The notes beneath the pieces were generated by a model. The model did not search any database, was not told the origin of the DNA, and saw nothing but the letters and a program-made list of their open reading frames with translations. The translations under genes and the position numbers were made by a program. This document shows, piece after piece, positions 32,305-44,940 of a stretch of 64,000 nt of DNA; position 1 is the first letter of the stretch; every line of letters starts with the position of its first letter. The stretch is from Paracentrotus lividus (Eukaryota > Echinodermata > Echinoidea > Camarodonta > Echinidae). Location of the stretch: contig CALNVZ010002017.1 in NCBI GenBank assembly GCA_940671915.1, forward strand, positions 1 through 64,000. Reading direction: 5' to 3'.

Positions 32305-34420
32305 AGACTAGCTTTAAAGCTAGTAGGTCACGACTGACTAAGTTTAAAGCTCGTCCGTCGTGACCGACTAGTTTGACGGACTATCATAAAAGCTAGTCGT
32401 AGTGATGCCCAGACTGACGAGCTTTTGAGCAGGACTAGCTTTACAGCTAGTCGGTCATAGTGTAAAAGCTAGTCCGTCACGCTTTTTCTGCCGCGATGCT
32501 CTTGCTGCTGTATTGACCGACTAGCATGAAGGACGAGGTTAATATGGCTTCACCAGCTTGTCAGAGACGTCAAATCTGAAATATTCGAAGACATTTTAAA
32601 GATACGATTAAAAACATGTATTTGGTGACAACAATTCGAGCAAAAAACATTTCATTATGATGATATAAATCAGAAGACAAGAATTTATACAGGAGGCACA
32701 CTTAGTTAACATTATGGCAATAATCGAATAATGGGGGTAAGGGCCCAGGGGTCGCCGCCATAGATTGCATCATCATTACTTTTTGTTGTAGGCCTACCTG
32801 CTTTTGCATTTTCGGCCTATACGCTTATCCTTGATAGCCACTTCAGAAACCGAAAGTCGTGCCTCTAATCCAATATTCTTTTCTTTCAAATACAAGTAAT
32901 CTGAACGAAAAATTGTCGCCTATATTTATTATTAGAATTCAGTTTCAATTTTCATAATGTAATGTGATTGTTATGATCGTTGTAAAATACACGCAATTCA
33001 TAAATTGATTTGGCAAAGCACAATTTTCCGCGTTGGTGATTATAACATAAATCTATGTGAAAAAAATAACGCCATCTGTGAACTGAAACATGAGGAATAA
33101 AAAAAAAAGTGTACTCACACACGAAAAAATATCATAGCACAGAAACCTTACTCCTCAGAATCAAAAACGATCTTCTTATGTCAATGGACAAACAAAAGAT
33201 TAGTCTGCTCCTCCTTCTGGACATGATCAGTGCATTCGATACATTTGATCATCTCTGCTTATTGGAAACTCTAAAAGCCACTTTTGGATCGATGGCAATG
33301 TTCTCGGATGGATTGAATCATACCTGTCTAACAGAAAACAGACAGTTGAAATTGATGGCATTGTCTCGGATGTGTTTAGGGTGCCTTTTGGTTTTTCTCA
33401 AGGTTCACGGCTCGGCCCACTCCTGTTTACTTTGTATACGAGCCGTCTCCTCGTTAACATCAAACGGGAGTTTCCTGATATCTGTTGTCACTGTTATGCA
33501 GATGACACCCAACTATACATATCGTTCTGTCCTAATACACCAGCTGAAAATAATTGCATATCTCTATTACAAACATGTATTGATTACATAAGAACGTGGA
33601 TGCTGCAAAATAAGTTGATGTGAAATGATAAGAAAACAAAACTGTTGGTCATTGGCACTTCACGCCAGGTTTTGAAGTTCAGAGATTGTAATGTATCAGT
33701 TGGTGACTTTGTCATAACACCAAGTGATACTGATAAAAACCTCGGTGTACTTTTTGACACCCACTTGAACATGGAATTTCACATAACTAGTGTCTGCAAA
33801 TCGGCATATTTCATGATATACAACCTAAGACGTATTCGTAAATACTTTGATCAAGATACCATAAAGTCTATTGTTCATGCATGTGTAACTAGCAAACTTG
33901 ATTATAGTAACAGTTTATTGTACGGACTGCCAGATTCACATATATCTAGAATTGCAGCGGGTCCAAAATACATGTGCTCGATTAATCTATGCCCTTCCCA
34001 AATTCTCTTCAGTCACCCCACTTCTTAAGGAACTTCACTGGTTGCCTTTACGACAAAGAATTACTTTTAAGATCCTAATGGTTGTCTTCAAAGCGTTGAA
34101 TGGTTAAGCCCCCAAATATGTAACGGAATTGTTGAATTTGACATCTGAAACTCATGATCACAATTTACGTAGCAAACACGACAAGTTCCTGCTACAGATA
34201 CCCTCACATAAAACAAAAATAACCCTAGGAGTCCGTTCATTCTCATGTGCAGCCCCTAAATTGTGGAATGGACTGAAATCTTCATCACTTGAGAATTTCA
34301 AATGAAAATTGAAAAGTCATCTGTTCATTTAGATTGTCATAGCAACTAGGAGCTCTTGCAGCGCATTGGAATATATCTACATAAACATTGTGCTTTATAA
34401 ATTATTATTATTATTATTAT

Positions 34421-34455
<35 letters not shown>

Positions 34456-34733
34456 TTACTCACACGGTCATGTCAAACGAAGGAGATCGCCATTATAATC
34501 AAAATCTTTAGCTTTACGAGGTATATCAAGTCTACGTCTGTACAGTTTGCTCATTAAATGGAATTCACATACAGATAATACAACTAATACTATTATAGTA
34601 ATGTCCTTTTCGCAATGCGCATGTTATTCAATCAATTGTACCACCTTCTATTCACTTCTGTTGCTAAGCATTCACCAGCAATCTATAAGAATAGACGGTT
34701 CATGGGTTCTATAGTAACGAAGTATTCAATTTT
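32305..34733. repeat. palindrome element copy 4, second part (right-arm type), split by LINE
   Basis: Continues the array from 26017, then follows the same order as 8700-10137: GGCTTCACCAGCTTGTCAGA at 32547, the AAATTGATTTGGCAA segment near 33002, and, after a LINE at 33121-34456, CGGTCATGTC and AATGGAATTCACATACAGATAA. It ends near 34733 at AAGTATTCAA. It has no matching left arm in the window and lacks the TTAA MITE found at 3776. Confidence 0.8.
33121..34456 (+). pseudogene. L2/CR1-like LINE fragment (reverse transcriptase)
   Basis: Duplicated TACTCACAC (33112-33120, 34457-34465) brackets it. It encodes the 3' half of a non-LTR reverse transcriptase: HSTETLLLRIKNDLL, LLLLLDMISAFDTFDH (33135-33250), then in a shifted frame SQGSRLGPLLFTLYTS (33395-33445) and the intact catalytic CYADDTQLYISF (33494-33530). 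Another frame gives the thumb-like DKNLGVLFDTHLNMEF (33730-33780) and LKELHWLPLRQRITFKIL (34021-34080). It ends with GTGCTTTATAAATTATTATT, an L2-style tail, and (ATT)/(AGT)n. At least three frameshifts or stops; 5'-truncated. Confidence 0.88.
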
Positions 34734-34837
34734 TTCCTTCTTTCATATGCATTTATTGGTCAATCTCATTTTTACATTACAACCTTGTTAACATGTTTAC
34801 ATCAAACAAAATCATACAACATAACTGGCAGTCGAAT
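34734..34837 (-). other. possible LINE 3' untranslated tail (minus strand)
   Basis: Read on the minus strand the stretch ends in an A-run abutting the palindrome element. It may be the 3' end of the Tx1/L1-like LINE whose coding tail is at 38307-38842, separated from it by the LINE at 34838-38306. This join is inference. Confidence 0.3.
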
Positions 34838-37800
34838 TTGATTTGATTTGATTTTATTCGTCGAGTGTACATATATGAGATAGTAGAATAAACACCGACA
34901 AGGATAACCCATGAAAGCCGAAAGGCTTATTTACAATGGGGTCCTTTCTAGTGAAACATAAACATAATATGATAACAAAAACATAATAACTAAATGAATA
35001 CATACATATAACAACAAATAATAATATAAAAACATGAACAAATAGACCAACAAATATTTTGCTAAATCTTATAACAAATGATTAATAACTGTGATATTAA
35101 TTCATTCAATCAAATTATACTTTAACATAATATTGTTCTCTATAAAACAATGATTGATTGTGACTAAGCAGTTATCTGCATTTTGTGCTAATGATGCTTT
35201 TGAGTATTTTCTTGTTTTAGGTGTTGCTTTAATGCACTCTTAAATTTATAAAAAAATCTTAATAGCTTTAACATGATTTAGAAGAGAATTCCAGCATTGG
35301 ATACCATTGAAATAAAAAGTGTTTCCTATATACCCTTTACGTTTTGGTAAAACAAAATTAAAATGACTATTCCTAGTTACGTGTTCATGCATATTTGAGA
35401 CGCAAATGAAATTATTAGTTATATAATGATCTAAAGTATCGAAGTAGAATATGTTATGCACATGGTGCAACACTAGTTGTTTAGACCTTTGATCTACATG
35501 GAGTAAACCTGCTTCTCCAAGTTCATTACTACCAACATGTGTTCTTGGGCCTAAAACATTAATGAATCTTACAACCTTATTCTGGATTATTCTTAGTTTT
35601 TTCTTATCAGTCTTGCCCAGACTACTGAACCAAACTGCATTGGCATAGTCAAACAGGCATTGTATTAAAGCAAAACATAGAATTCGTCTTGATTTCGTAT
35701 TCATACAAGCTTGATATCTATATAAAAATTTTAAACGAGAATTATACTTTTTAGCAATTGAGTCCACCAATCTTGTCCATGATAAATCACTTGTTAAATC
35801 TATTCCTAAGTACTTTACTGAGTCTTTTCTTACAATCACTTGGGATTAGTTTGTAGCGTACGTGATAATCATTGCAGTTCAACTTTCCCTTTGACAAATA
35901 AAATGCTTTCTGTTTTCCCAACATTAGTAACTAAGTTTATTGTCAGTCATCACTGCAATGCAATTTGCAAGTTCTGCACTAAGCTTTTCTCCAATCGTGC
36001 TTAGAGTTAGTGTCTGAGTACAGTAAAACACTATCTCAGCAACAGTAACACTATCGCGCATTAAAAATGAACCGTTAACACAAGAACACATATCATTAAT
36101 CAACACATAAAAAGGATAGGGCCCAAAATGCTTCCTGTGGAACTCCGCATTTAATAGCAGGGAATCAGATAATACCTTCTGCTAGTTCACTGATGACGAT
36201 TTGTTAAATAAGATTTTAAACCATTTTACACATGAAGAATCCAAACCCAATGACCTCTATTTCTTAAAAGTATGCATATTTACTATACAAATGCTTTTGT
36301 AAGTCCAGAAGAACTATTCCAACAAGCGACCATGAGAAACGATTCCTAATAATCTGACAAATGATTAACAAGTTTCAGTGGAGTTACCATTACGAAACCG
36401 GATTGAAATTCATAATAAACTTTTTTCTTGAAAGTATTTTTCTATTTGAGTATGAACAGATCTTTCCAAAATCTTTTAACTACACTTAAAACGCTGATAG
36501 GCCTATAATTGCCAACATAGTTTTGTCTTTCTTTTTATGGAGAGAGTTACCTTTTGCAATTTTCATATCGTCGGGAAAAGTAGAGGACATAAGAGACAAA
36601 TTATAAATAATAATTAATGGTTCATATAGAATTCTAGCCCCATCCTTTAAAAATCTTGCTGGTATCATATCCAGCCCAGTACTTTTAGAAACTTTCAATT
36701 TTTTAATTCATCCAAAACAGAAACTTTGTTTACGCGGGGAAATGAAAACTATCTTTCGAGATTCCTTTCTCGTCATAAAATTTTGAAATGTGTCACTGTC
36801 TGATGATATTTATTTTGTCTTTATCGGTAATTACAAACTAACTTGTCCGCTATAGTGGTAAAATAATTATTAAATCTCATTGCAATTTTGTTTATCATGA
36901 CTAAACTCTCCCTGATACATTAATGACTGTCTCTTGGGTAGTTTTCCTTTCTTTCGACCTAAACTCTTCAAATTTTTCCATAATTTCCTCGAGTCATTTG
37001 TTTCTTCAATTTGATCTGAAAATATTCAACTTTAGCTGTTTTTACCTCCTTTGTACTAGATTCCTTAGAACTTTGTATTTCTTTGGAGCTCCAAATTGCT
37101 ATTATCGTTTTCATATATTCCTGTAGGCTACATTTCTTTCTTTAAAGAAACTTTCAAAACAAGAGCAATTAATCAAGATGAATAAATTATATTGCTCTAA
37201 TAGTAAAAACAAACTACTGAAAATTTCAGATCAAATGGAAGTCATTTACTACCACAAAACAGTGTAACAGCCAAACGCGAGTGAATTTCAACCCCTGCAG
37301 GAAAACCCTCCAGCCGCCTAGGTCGGGGGAACACGACAGGAAGTGGGTGGTCTGAAAAGCACATGGCAATTTGTTTTCCACCACGAAGATGGTTACTAAA
37401 TTTGAGTATGAAATCATTGATATCTCGAAAGTAAAAGCAATTACTTGTAACTTTGAAGAGATACCAGACTGACCCTAAATAAGTTTATAATTATGTTGAC
37501 AAAATGAGCTAAATCAAGAAATTGTGATTTGAATATCATTCAATGTTACTGCATCCCTTTAATTAACATGATACTTTCATTATTCATCCATTTTTCAGTT
37601 CTTTGCTTGATCCTTACATCTTTCAAAGGTGCACACATATTAACTATTGATAAAAATGTAGTTTTAAAATTCTCCCATGCCATATTTACTTCGTTACATT
37701 CTGTTATTTTAGACCAGTCGGCTCGAGATAAATTTAAGTTGAAATCATCTACATTATAATTCTTCATGCTCCTAATGGATATAGATCTGTGGTGCCCAAA

Positions 37801-38306
37801 CACGGGCATAATAATCTTTCTTATGCAATAAATTAAAGAATGGTCGCTTATACCAAGATCAATAACACCACTTTGGCTTATATGATCTACTTTACTACTT
37901 AATACGTGGTCTATTAACGAGGAGGTCGTCTGAGTTGTGCGAGTGGGCAGATTTATAAGTTGCTTAAAACCATTCAAATTCAATACATTCTCATATTTTT
38001 TGGATAATGGAGACTTTCGTAAAAGGCAAATATTCATGTCACCCAAAACTATAACTTCATCATCTTTTGTTAATTTTTCCAAAGTGTCAGACAGTGATTC
38101 AACAAAAATATGGTGTTTAGGGGGTCTGTAAAGAGCGCCCACTATAATGGGTTTTGTCCGGGGCAATAAAATATTTATCCACAATGATTCATTGTTTTCT
38201 GAAACCAAATCATCTCTTATATTGAATGCAATATCATTTCTTATATAGAGACAAACGCCACCACCTTGCCCACATGCACGATCTCGACGTAAAATAAAAA
38301 CATCTA
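34838..38306 (-). pseudogene. CR1/Jockey-group LINE, near-complete ORF2, decayed
   Basis: Minus strand. Endonuclease: GGGVCLYIRNDIAFNIR (about 38260-38210), GALYRPPKHH (about 38140), VLGDMNI (about 38050) and GISDHSLIYCI (about 37850-37820), the DH being the conserved C-terminal pair. Reverse transcriptase: KSTGLDMIPARFLKDG (about 36685-36640) and CGVPQ followed by a frameshift (about 36150). The YADD box is broken (reads AEIVFYC near 36035). The C-terminal part, 35246-35839, is open for 197 codons with KYLGIDL, RRILCFALIQCLFDYANAVW and a GNTFYFNGIQCWNSL end. The 3' tail is (GATTT)n at about 34845 in plus orientation. Confidence 0.85.
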
Positions 38307-38842
38307 TTTACCTCCAATTTTTTACGTACCTCAAAAGTAAACAGAGATATCAAACTTGATTCTCTGTTATCCATACACTTGTAATTCCTTAACAATATCA
38401 ATCTATAAACTGTCCATAAAGCTATATCAATGAAATCATCTAATCCATCGTTTTCGTTATTCTTTATCAAAAAATCAAAGTTTACATTCACCTGCTTATG
38501 AAAAACCTTTTGTATCAATCAAGTAATGTATTTCCAAAACGTTCTGTTTAAGCGGCATGTTACCAGGGCACGGGTAATATCTTCATCTACATGACAGGTA
38601 CTACATTTTGAATATTCACAAATTTTCCACATATGTAAGTTTCTTTTCACAGGTAATAAATTGTACATCACTCTAAAATTGAATTCTTTCAACTTTTTTT
38701 CTTTTACTTGGACTAAATTCCGTTTAATAAAATTTAAAGAGTCAAAGACGATTTTAAATGGTTTATTAAATGGCTGATAAAATGTGGGTCGATCAACATG
38801 TTTACATGTTGAAGTGGGGCGCCAGGAATGTAAGGTACGCAT
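38307..38842 (-). pseudogene. Tx1/L1-like LINE C-terminus with zinc-binding RT domain
   Basis: Minus strand. LKEFNFRVMYNLLPVKRNL, then WKICEYSKCSTCHVDEDIT, then LVTCRLNRTFWKYI form the zf-RVT pattern: CX4CX2C-type cysteines and a final C..FW. The module ends ORF2 of Tx1/L1-type LINEs. The reading continues past a stop at about 38519 (FHKQVNVNFDFLIKNNENDG, then TFEVRKKLEVN). It breaks off where the other LINE's endonuclease starts at about 38306. 5'-truncated near 38842. Confidence 0.75.
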
Positions 38843-39012
38843 TTATTGTTGACCCAGTTCTATTGAACCATTGGCGCGCCCGGAATGTAACATACGCTGG
38901 TATTGTATCACATTGTTGACGCCGCCGCGTAAACAGGTGGTCATATGCGAATTGGAATGTGCGCGTTTATTTCTGCCACGCTTACGTATAGTGTGGGCAC
39001 CTATGTCATTTC
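38843..39012. other. short gene-free stretch
   Basis: CG-containing unique sequence. Nothing recognised. Confidence 0.4.
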
Positions 39013-41030
39013 GTTTGCAAGTCATGTTAATGTTTGGCAACATGTATATATATATATATATATATATGTTCTACTTGATCACACGAATCAGAAAATATAT
39101 GTTGCCATTTTTTTAATTGACCTTTTGTGACCCAAAATGAAGGTCAAAGGTCAGGCTTCATTAACATAAACATAATTTTGTTCAAATTGTGTCAAATTTG
39201 GTATCAAATTGTAGGTCATGTTATAATTAGCAATTATCTCAATTATCATTTTTTCACCCGACCAGTCAGTTTTGAACAATATGCAAATTAGTTAATTGAT
39301 GCATAATTGAATAATAATAATAGACAATATTAATAAACACTAATCAAGATTAAAACGTGAATCATACTAGTCTAATATCGTTGCCACATTCTGGTGACTC
39401 TTATGAACTTCAAAATAGGTCAAAGGTCAATTTATATGATGATTAACAACCTAGAAATGGCATTAATTTGGCAAAAACCGAATTTTCTATGAACTTTGAC
39501 CGTATTTCTAGGTCTAATGTGTCAAGTAAAAATATGACCACCTCTATTCTTTGGTTGACGGCATCAAGGAAATCATATTCATGTTAGTTGCCAACAAAGT
39601 TAAGATTATACAAGCAACAGGTCAAAGGTCAAAGATTATGAAAGACGTTTTGGCCAAAGTTTTTTGTCTTGACCTTTGTCTTATTGGGCCGTACTACTTG
39701 AAATATGTTATTGAACACTGTTAATGTGTTCTACTTGATTCCATGAACCAAGAAATGTTCGTTTTCATTGACCTATGAACTTTGAATAAAGTAAAAAGAG
39801 CAAAAATACATAGTTTCCACTATTTCCAGATTTTTTAGGGTCACGTTATTTGAACTTTGACCTTAACTTGAGGTCATATGTGTCAATGAAAAATAATAGC
39901 AACGTTGATATTCTGGTTCATGGTATCAAGGGATCATGTAGAACTGTTGTTATCAAAATTATTAAGTTAATAAGGCTAAACAGGACTATGATCAAGACAG
40001 AAACTCTGGCCCTTACGTATTCCTTAAACTTTCTATGTGTGTCTTGACCTTTGTTTTATTGGCCATATTAGAGCTTAATAATTTTGGTAATCATAGTTAT
40101 TCTTGTTTAACTTGTTCCCATAAATCAGAATATCAATGTTGCTATTCTCTTTCATCAAAAAGAAATTGACGGTTGTATCATATTTATTCGTCGCTACTCA
40201 AGAGTTTCACGCAAAGCGATCATCAGGTAACTAGCTGTTTCCAACTAATGAAACATTAGTACACAAAATACACGTGTATCATCCGCCGCTGAGACTATTA
40301 TCGCATGATATCCTATTATTTTTAATTACAACACCGTTTTTATTACTAAAATAAGTTTATTTCGTTTTCGGAATGACAAACCTTCGGAATAACGAACCCT
40401 TTTTCGTTTTCGGAATGACGAACCTTCGGAATGACGAACCCTATTTCGTTTTCGGAATGACGAACCTTCGGAATGACGAACCCTATTTCGTTTTCGGAAT
40501 GACGAACCTTCGGAATAACGAACTTTCTGAATGACGAACCTTCGGAATAACGAAACTTCGGAATAAAGAACCTTCGGAATAACGGGTGCTTACCATTTTC
40601 AAGTTCATAAGGGTCACCAGAATGTGGCAACAATATTAGACTAGTATGATTCACGTTTTAATCTTGTTTAGTTTTTATTAATATTGTCTATGGATATGTT
40701 GTGTTTGATCGCCTTTCAACTTGACTCTATTATGCATTCAATTATGCATAAATAAACTAATTTGCATATTGCTCAAAACTGACAGGTCGGGTGAAAAAAT
40801 GATAATTGACTTAATTGCTAGTTATAACATTACCTACAAATTGATCCCAAATTTGACACAATTTGAACAAAAAAAAAATGTTTATGTTAATGAAGCCTGA
40901 CCTTTGACCTTCATTTTGGGTCACAAAAGGTCAATTTAAAAATTGGCGACATATATTTTCTGATTCGTGTGATCAAGTAGAACATATATATAGATGTTGC
41001 AAAACATTAACATGACTTGCAAACGAAACC
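39013..41030. mobile_element. long inverted-repeat element rich in AGGTCAAAGGTCA
   Basis: Arms 39013-39413 and 40602-41030 are inverted copies (GCAAGTCATGTTAATGTTT at the outer edges; GCCACATTCTGGTGAC at the inner edges). Perfect AGGTCA-A-AGGTCA occurs at 39141, 39417 and 39619, and inverted at 40898. The interior also has many single TGACCT/AGGTCA half-sites. A second copy is spread over 57545-63545. It preserves unoccupied sites for two insertions found in that copy (39397-39404 and 39443-39446). No coding capacity. Confidence 0.75.
40361..40590 (+). repeat. CGGAATGACGAACCTT minisatellite
   Basis: About 14 units of 14-23 bp alternate GGAATGACGAACCTTC and GGAATGACGAACCCTATTTC. The minus frame reads as repeats of FVIPKVRHSENE, but there is no sign that it is translated. 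Confidence 0.85.
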
Positions 41031-42295
41031 TATATTTTCCCCACTGGATGCCACACTAAAACAGCGGCCAAAATTGCATCATTCTTCGTCGTGGTTTGAT
41101 TGTGAACGGACGCTTATATCTTTGAGCAAAAAATTTGCCCACCACCTCCCCTTTATCTCCAACCTTAAAATGAGTTTGCGTGTATGATGGTAAAAGCAAG
41201 AAATGATTGGTGGCTATACAATGTATAGGCATATGCACATACAGAAATAAAGGAATAATGTGAAGTAGCGGACGTCCGCAAGATATTTGAGTTGGCATTG
41301 GATAGTTGGGTGCAAGAGGTGTCGTAGTTGAATTATTTAACCACGCTGAGGTCGTGGATTTGGTATTTGGTATAGCATGTAATTATGTTCTTTGAGTACA
41401 GATAATTTAGCTTCAAAGAATTACCTTGTCAAGGTGCTACAATTAATATTTCGTAGCATGCGGAAGCTAACTAATGTGTTGATAAGGGGTCTAGTCGAAG
41501 ACCAGTTTTTGATTGACACTGGTCTTCATGAAACTCTAGCACTTTTGCTAGGGGTGTATGGATAAAAAGAGATATCTGGTACGTTTATTTTGCGTTATAC
41601 CATTGGGTAATGAAAGCAATACATTGTGTTTTCAAGGACCAGAAGAGAGTCTTGGAGATATATATCATTGGAAATGAAGCATAATAGTGTTGATACTCAC
41701 TGATCATTATGTATGTGCTACACATAAGGCGTTCGATAGAGCGCTTACAATTACATTGTGATATTGGAATCGTAGTGAAATGAATAGTATTGTAATTTCT
41801 ATATATGAGCTGTAATGGAAATTGATTCAGTTGAATATATTTTGAGAGAAATAATGATTGGATTTAAGGGTGGGTTGGTGTTAGGCCAAGGGTTTTCCAG
41901 AACTTTGGGCCCTGTCGGTTCCAAGCTGGTTTTTTTTACCCCGGGCAGGGGCTGGGTTAGGGAAATAGATCCGATAATGCTTTATCGGACGGGGACGGGG
42001 CAAAATGATTTTAGGTATATATAATAATGCTAATTATATACTCATGGCTACTTTCATAAATGTGAAGAGTTTCAATGTTATCCAATCTGTCTTACGTACG
42101 AAAAAATTCGTGCTAGTAGAGCTCCAGTTCGTAAAAAAAAATAGGAATGGACTGGTTTGTACCGGGTGCACAAGGCTAAAAGGCTTACTTTTATGCCTTG
42201 ATAAATATTTTAGGATTGATTAAATTGTCAAGATTTGCCATATGGGATAATTATGAGCAATAAAAATATGAGCATTTATGGCAATAGATTTTGTC
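41031..42295. other. gene-free stretch
   Basis: No domain or repeat is recognised. A GC-rich patch near 41930-42000 (CCCGGGCAGGGGCTGGG) stands out from the AT-rich surroundings. Confidence 0.4.
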
Positions 42296-44940
42296 AATTA
42301 GGGGGTGCTGAATCAAAAAAACTTTGGTACCAATATTTCCGACCACGTCTTACGCCACCATTTTGTATTTCAAAATGGCCGCCATAGAAAATTGTATTTT
42401 GACCTAGATCTATATCTTGTGAGATATTCAAGCCAAAGCTTCCAATAACCAGAACCTTTTCTTAATTAACATAACCTTAGTTTCAATGAAATTGCATTAT
42501 GGTCTCCCTTGATGACTGGTCGTATGGTGCTCACAACTTTACTCATAATAGTAGAGGCTGTTATGTCCAGATATTAAGTCCCGTGAGATATTCCAGCCAA
42601 ATTGGTTTTCTTGACCAAATTTTGTCAATTAGGGGGTGCTGAATAAAAAAAAAACTTTGGTACCAATATTTCTGACCACATCTTAGGCCACCATTTTGAA
42701 TTTCAAAATAGCCACCATAGAAAATTGTATTACCTATATCTTGTGAGATATTCAAGCCAAAGTGGTATTCTTGACCTAATTTTGCCAATTTGGGGGTACT
42801 GAATAAAAAAAAAAAACAACTTTGGTTCAATTTTTTTCGGCTACGTCTTAGGCCGCCATTTGGAATTTCAAAATGGCCGCCATACAATAAATTTGTATTT
42901 TAACTTATATTTTTTTCATAAAGGCATTTCTGAAGGTTTGAATTCGGAACAAAGAAACATAATTTTGATGTTCTTCTGTCATTATGATCTACCAGTATTT
43001 TATAAAATTTCATGAAATTCATAATGATCACCATAGCTAAATCACTCAGAGCCATTCTTTGTTTCTCCAACTTTGTCATGGACCAGCTTCTTATATCAAT
43101 TTCTTATGCTTTTTTTTCACCTGTCAAAGTCAGACACCAAATTAAAATCCTTGGCTTACACTTATTCCTTTCCCATAGGGTTTACTTTTCCCATGTTCTC
43201 AGCATAATTGCTTTGCTTGTGATGTGTGCGTCTAGATTTTCTTCTTTTGAGATCTAGATTTGTCCTCTGAAAATTAATATAATAAATAGTATTAACTTAT
43301 TTACCCAGGGTAGCCACTTAAGTTCTTAATGAATTGTTCTCCCAGTGGGCGCTACATAATATACATAGTTGTAATGTTGATATTATTATCCCTCTTCATT
43401 TCCAAATATGGAGCACCTGGCCAGAAGGCAAAGTGTCCCGTTTTTAAAATCTTTGGTATAACTCAACCGGGGATCGAACCCATCGTCTCCCGTTCATGAG
43501 GCAGATGCTCTACTGATTGTGCAAACATGCCCGGTTTAAATTCTTTCTTCACCCACTCTGTTTAGTACCTGCTCCCCACCCAACTAATTTCTTACATTCT
43601 TCTCCATAGCCTCCCTCCTAGATTATATCAATGCTTCGTTCCTCTAGCTACGCTTTTGACACCTCCTTTAAATCCAGATAGAGAAATACTGCAAATCAAC
43701 TATTTGCTTAGTTTTTGTTTTTTGTTTTTTTGTTTTTGTTTTATTCATTTATTTATTAAACACAAAAAAAAGCTGTTTAACTTTTTCACTGTCACTGTTT
43801 CTTTGGCATCACCTGTGCCTAGGAGGCGAAGAGCGAACTGCATCAATGTGACCCATAGGTGTATCCGCCAGATATAACATTGAAAGAAGCATGAGAAGGG
43901 GGTGTGCAGAGACCACTACCTCATGGGTTCCCTATACAAATATTGTAGTGAGTTCTTAAACGTGCAAATGTAGTGACTCTCCTCAACACGGGACCTCCAT
44001 TTAATGATTCATCAGAGGGATGGAATGTTTTTTTCCTCAATATAATCTGCGTCTATGAAACAGAAGAAAAGGACGTTACAAAAAAAAAAAACAACGCAGG
44101 CTTCAAACATCAGCCACGGGTGGACTTGAAAACAATATCTTTTTAAAAAAATATTCTTAAAATGTTAGCATTATATGGTACTTCTTTCCAAAAATGGGAA
44201 TGAAAATAGGTTAAGCTTCGTGTACATGTTGGCCCTTTTGAATTTCAAAATGGTAGCCTATCAATGAAGGCCCCTATGTACAAGATCATACAAAATTTGA
44301 GTCAAAATGTAATTTTCTATGGCGGCCACTTTGAAATTCAAAATGGAAGCTGAAGACGTGATTAAAAAAAATGGAACTCCATTTTTTGGATTCAGCACCC
44401 CAAATTTGACAAAGTTAGATTATGAAATCAAATTTGAAATTAATCACAATATACATGTACTATGTAGCACAAAAATTCCATTTTCTACGGTGGCCATTTT
44501 GAAATTCAAAATGGCGGGCTAAGACGTGGTTGGAAAAAAATGGTACCAAAGTTTTTTTTTGATTCAGCACCCATAATTTGACGACATCAGATCAGGAAAA
44601 CCACTTTGGCTTGAATATCTCACAAGATAAAGGTCAAACTACGATTTTCTACGGCGACCATTTTGAAATTCAAAATGGCGACCTAAGACGTGGTCGGAAA
44701 TATTGGTATCAAAGTTTTTTTTATTTTTTTATTCAGCATCCCCAAATTAACCAAATTTGGCTAGAATATCTCACAAGATATAGGTCAAAATACAACTTTC
44801 TATGGCGGCCATTTTGAAATTTAAAATGGCGGCTTAAGACGTGGTCGAAAAAATTGGTACCAACGTTTTTTTGGATTCAGCACCCCCAAATTAACAAAGT
44901 TAGCTCATAAAATTGCTTTTGGCACGAAAATTTCACAAGA
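42296..44940. mobile_element. foldback-like element with inverted arrays of a long CATTTTGAAATTCAAAATGG unit
   Basis: The left array (42296-42910) has three units: TCAATTAGGGGGTGCTGAAT, ACTTTGGTACCAAT, GACCACGTCTTA, CATTTTGAATTTCAAAATGG, ATCTTGTGAGATATTCAAGC. The right array (44219-44940) has four or five such units in inverse orientation. The spacer is about 1.3 kb with a tRNA-like repeat. The 20-base core is itself palindromic. Apparent frames repeating GGHFEIQNGGLR are array translations. The right array abuts a Tx1-like LINE. Confidence 0.7.
43434..43540 (-). repeat. tRNA-like repeat (possible SINE head)
   Basis: Read on the minus strand: CCGGGCATGTTTGCACAATC, AGTAGAGCATCTGCC, then GGGTTCGATCCCCGG. 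The last part matches the polymerase III B box and T-arm (GGTTCGATCC). The A box and D-arm are weaker and the anticodon stem does not pair cleanly, so this is not a functional tRNA. A tRNA-derived SINE fragment is the likeliest identity. Confidence 0.45.

Noticed and set aside
40346-40654. FVIPKVRHSENE repeat protein
   Set aside because: It is the minus-strand reading of a minisatellite; no start context, splice sites or conservation signal.
43434-43540. Functional tRNA gene
   Set aside because: The B box is good, but the anticodon stem and acceptor do not pair and the D-arm is poor; a SINE fragment is more likely.
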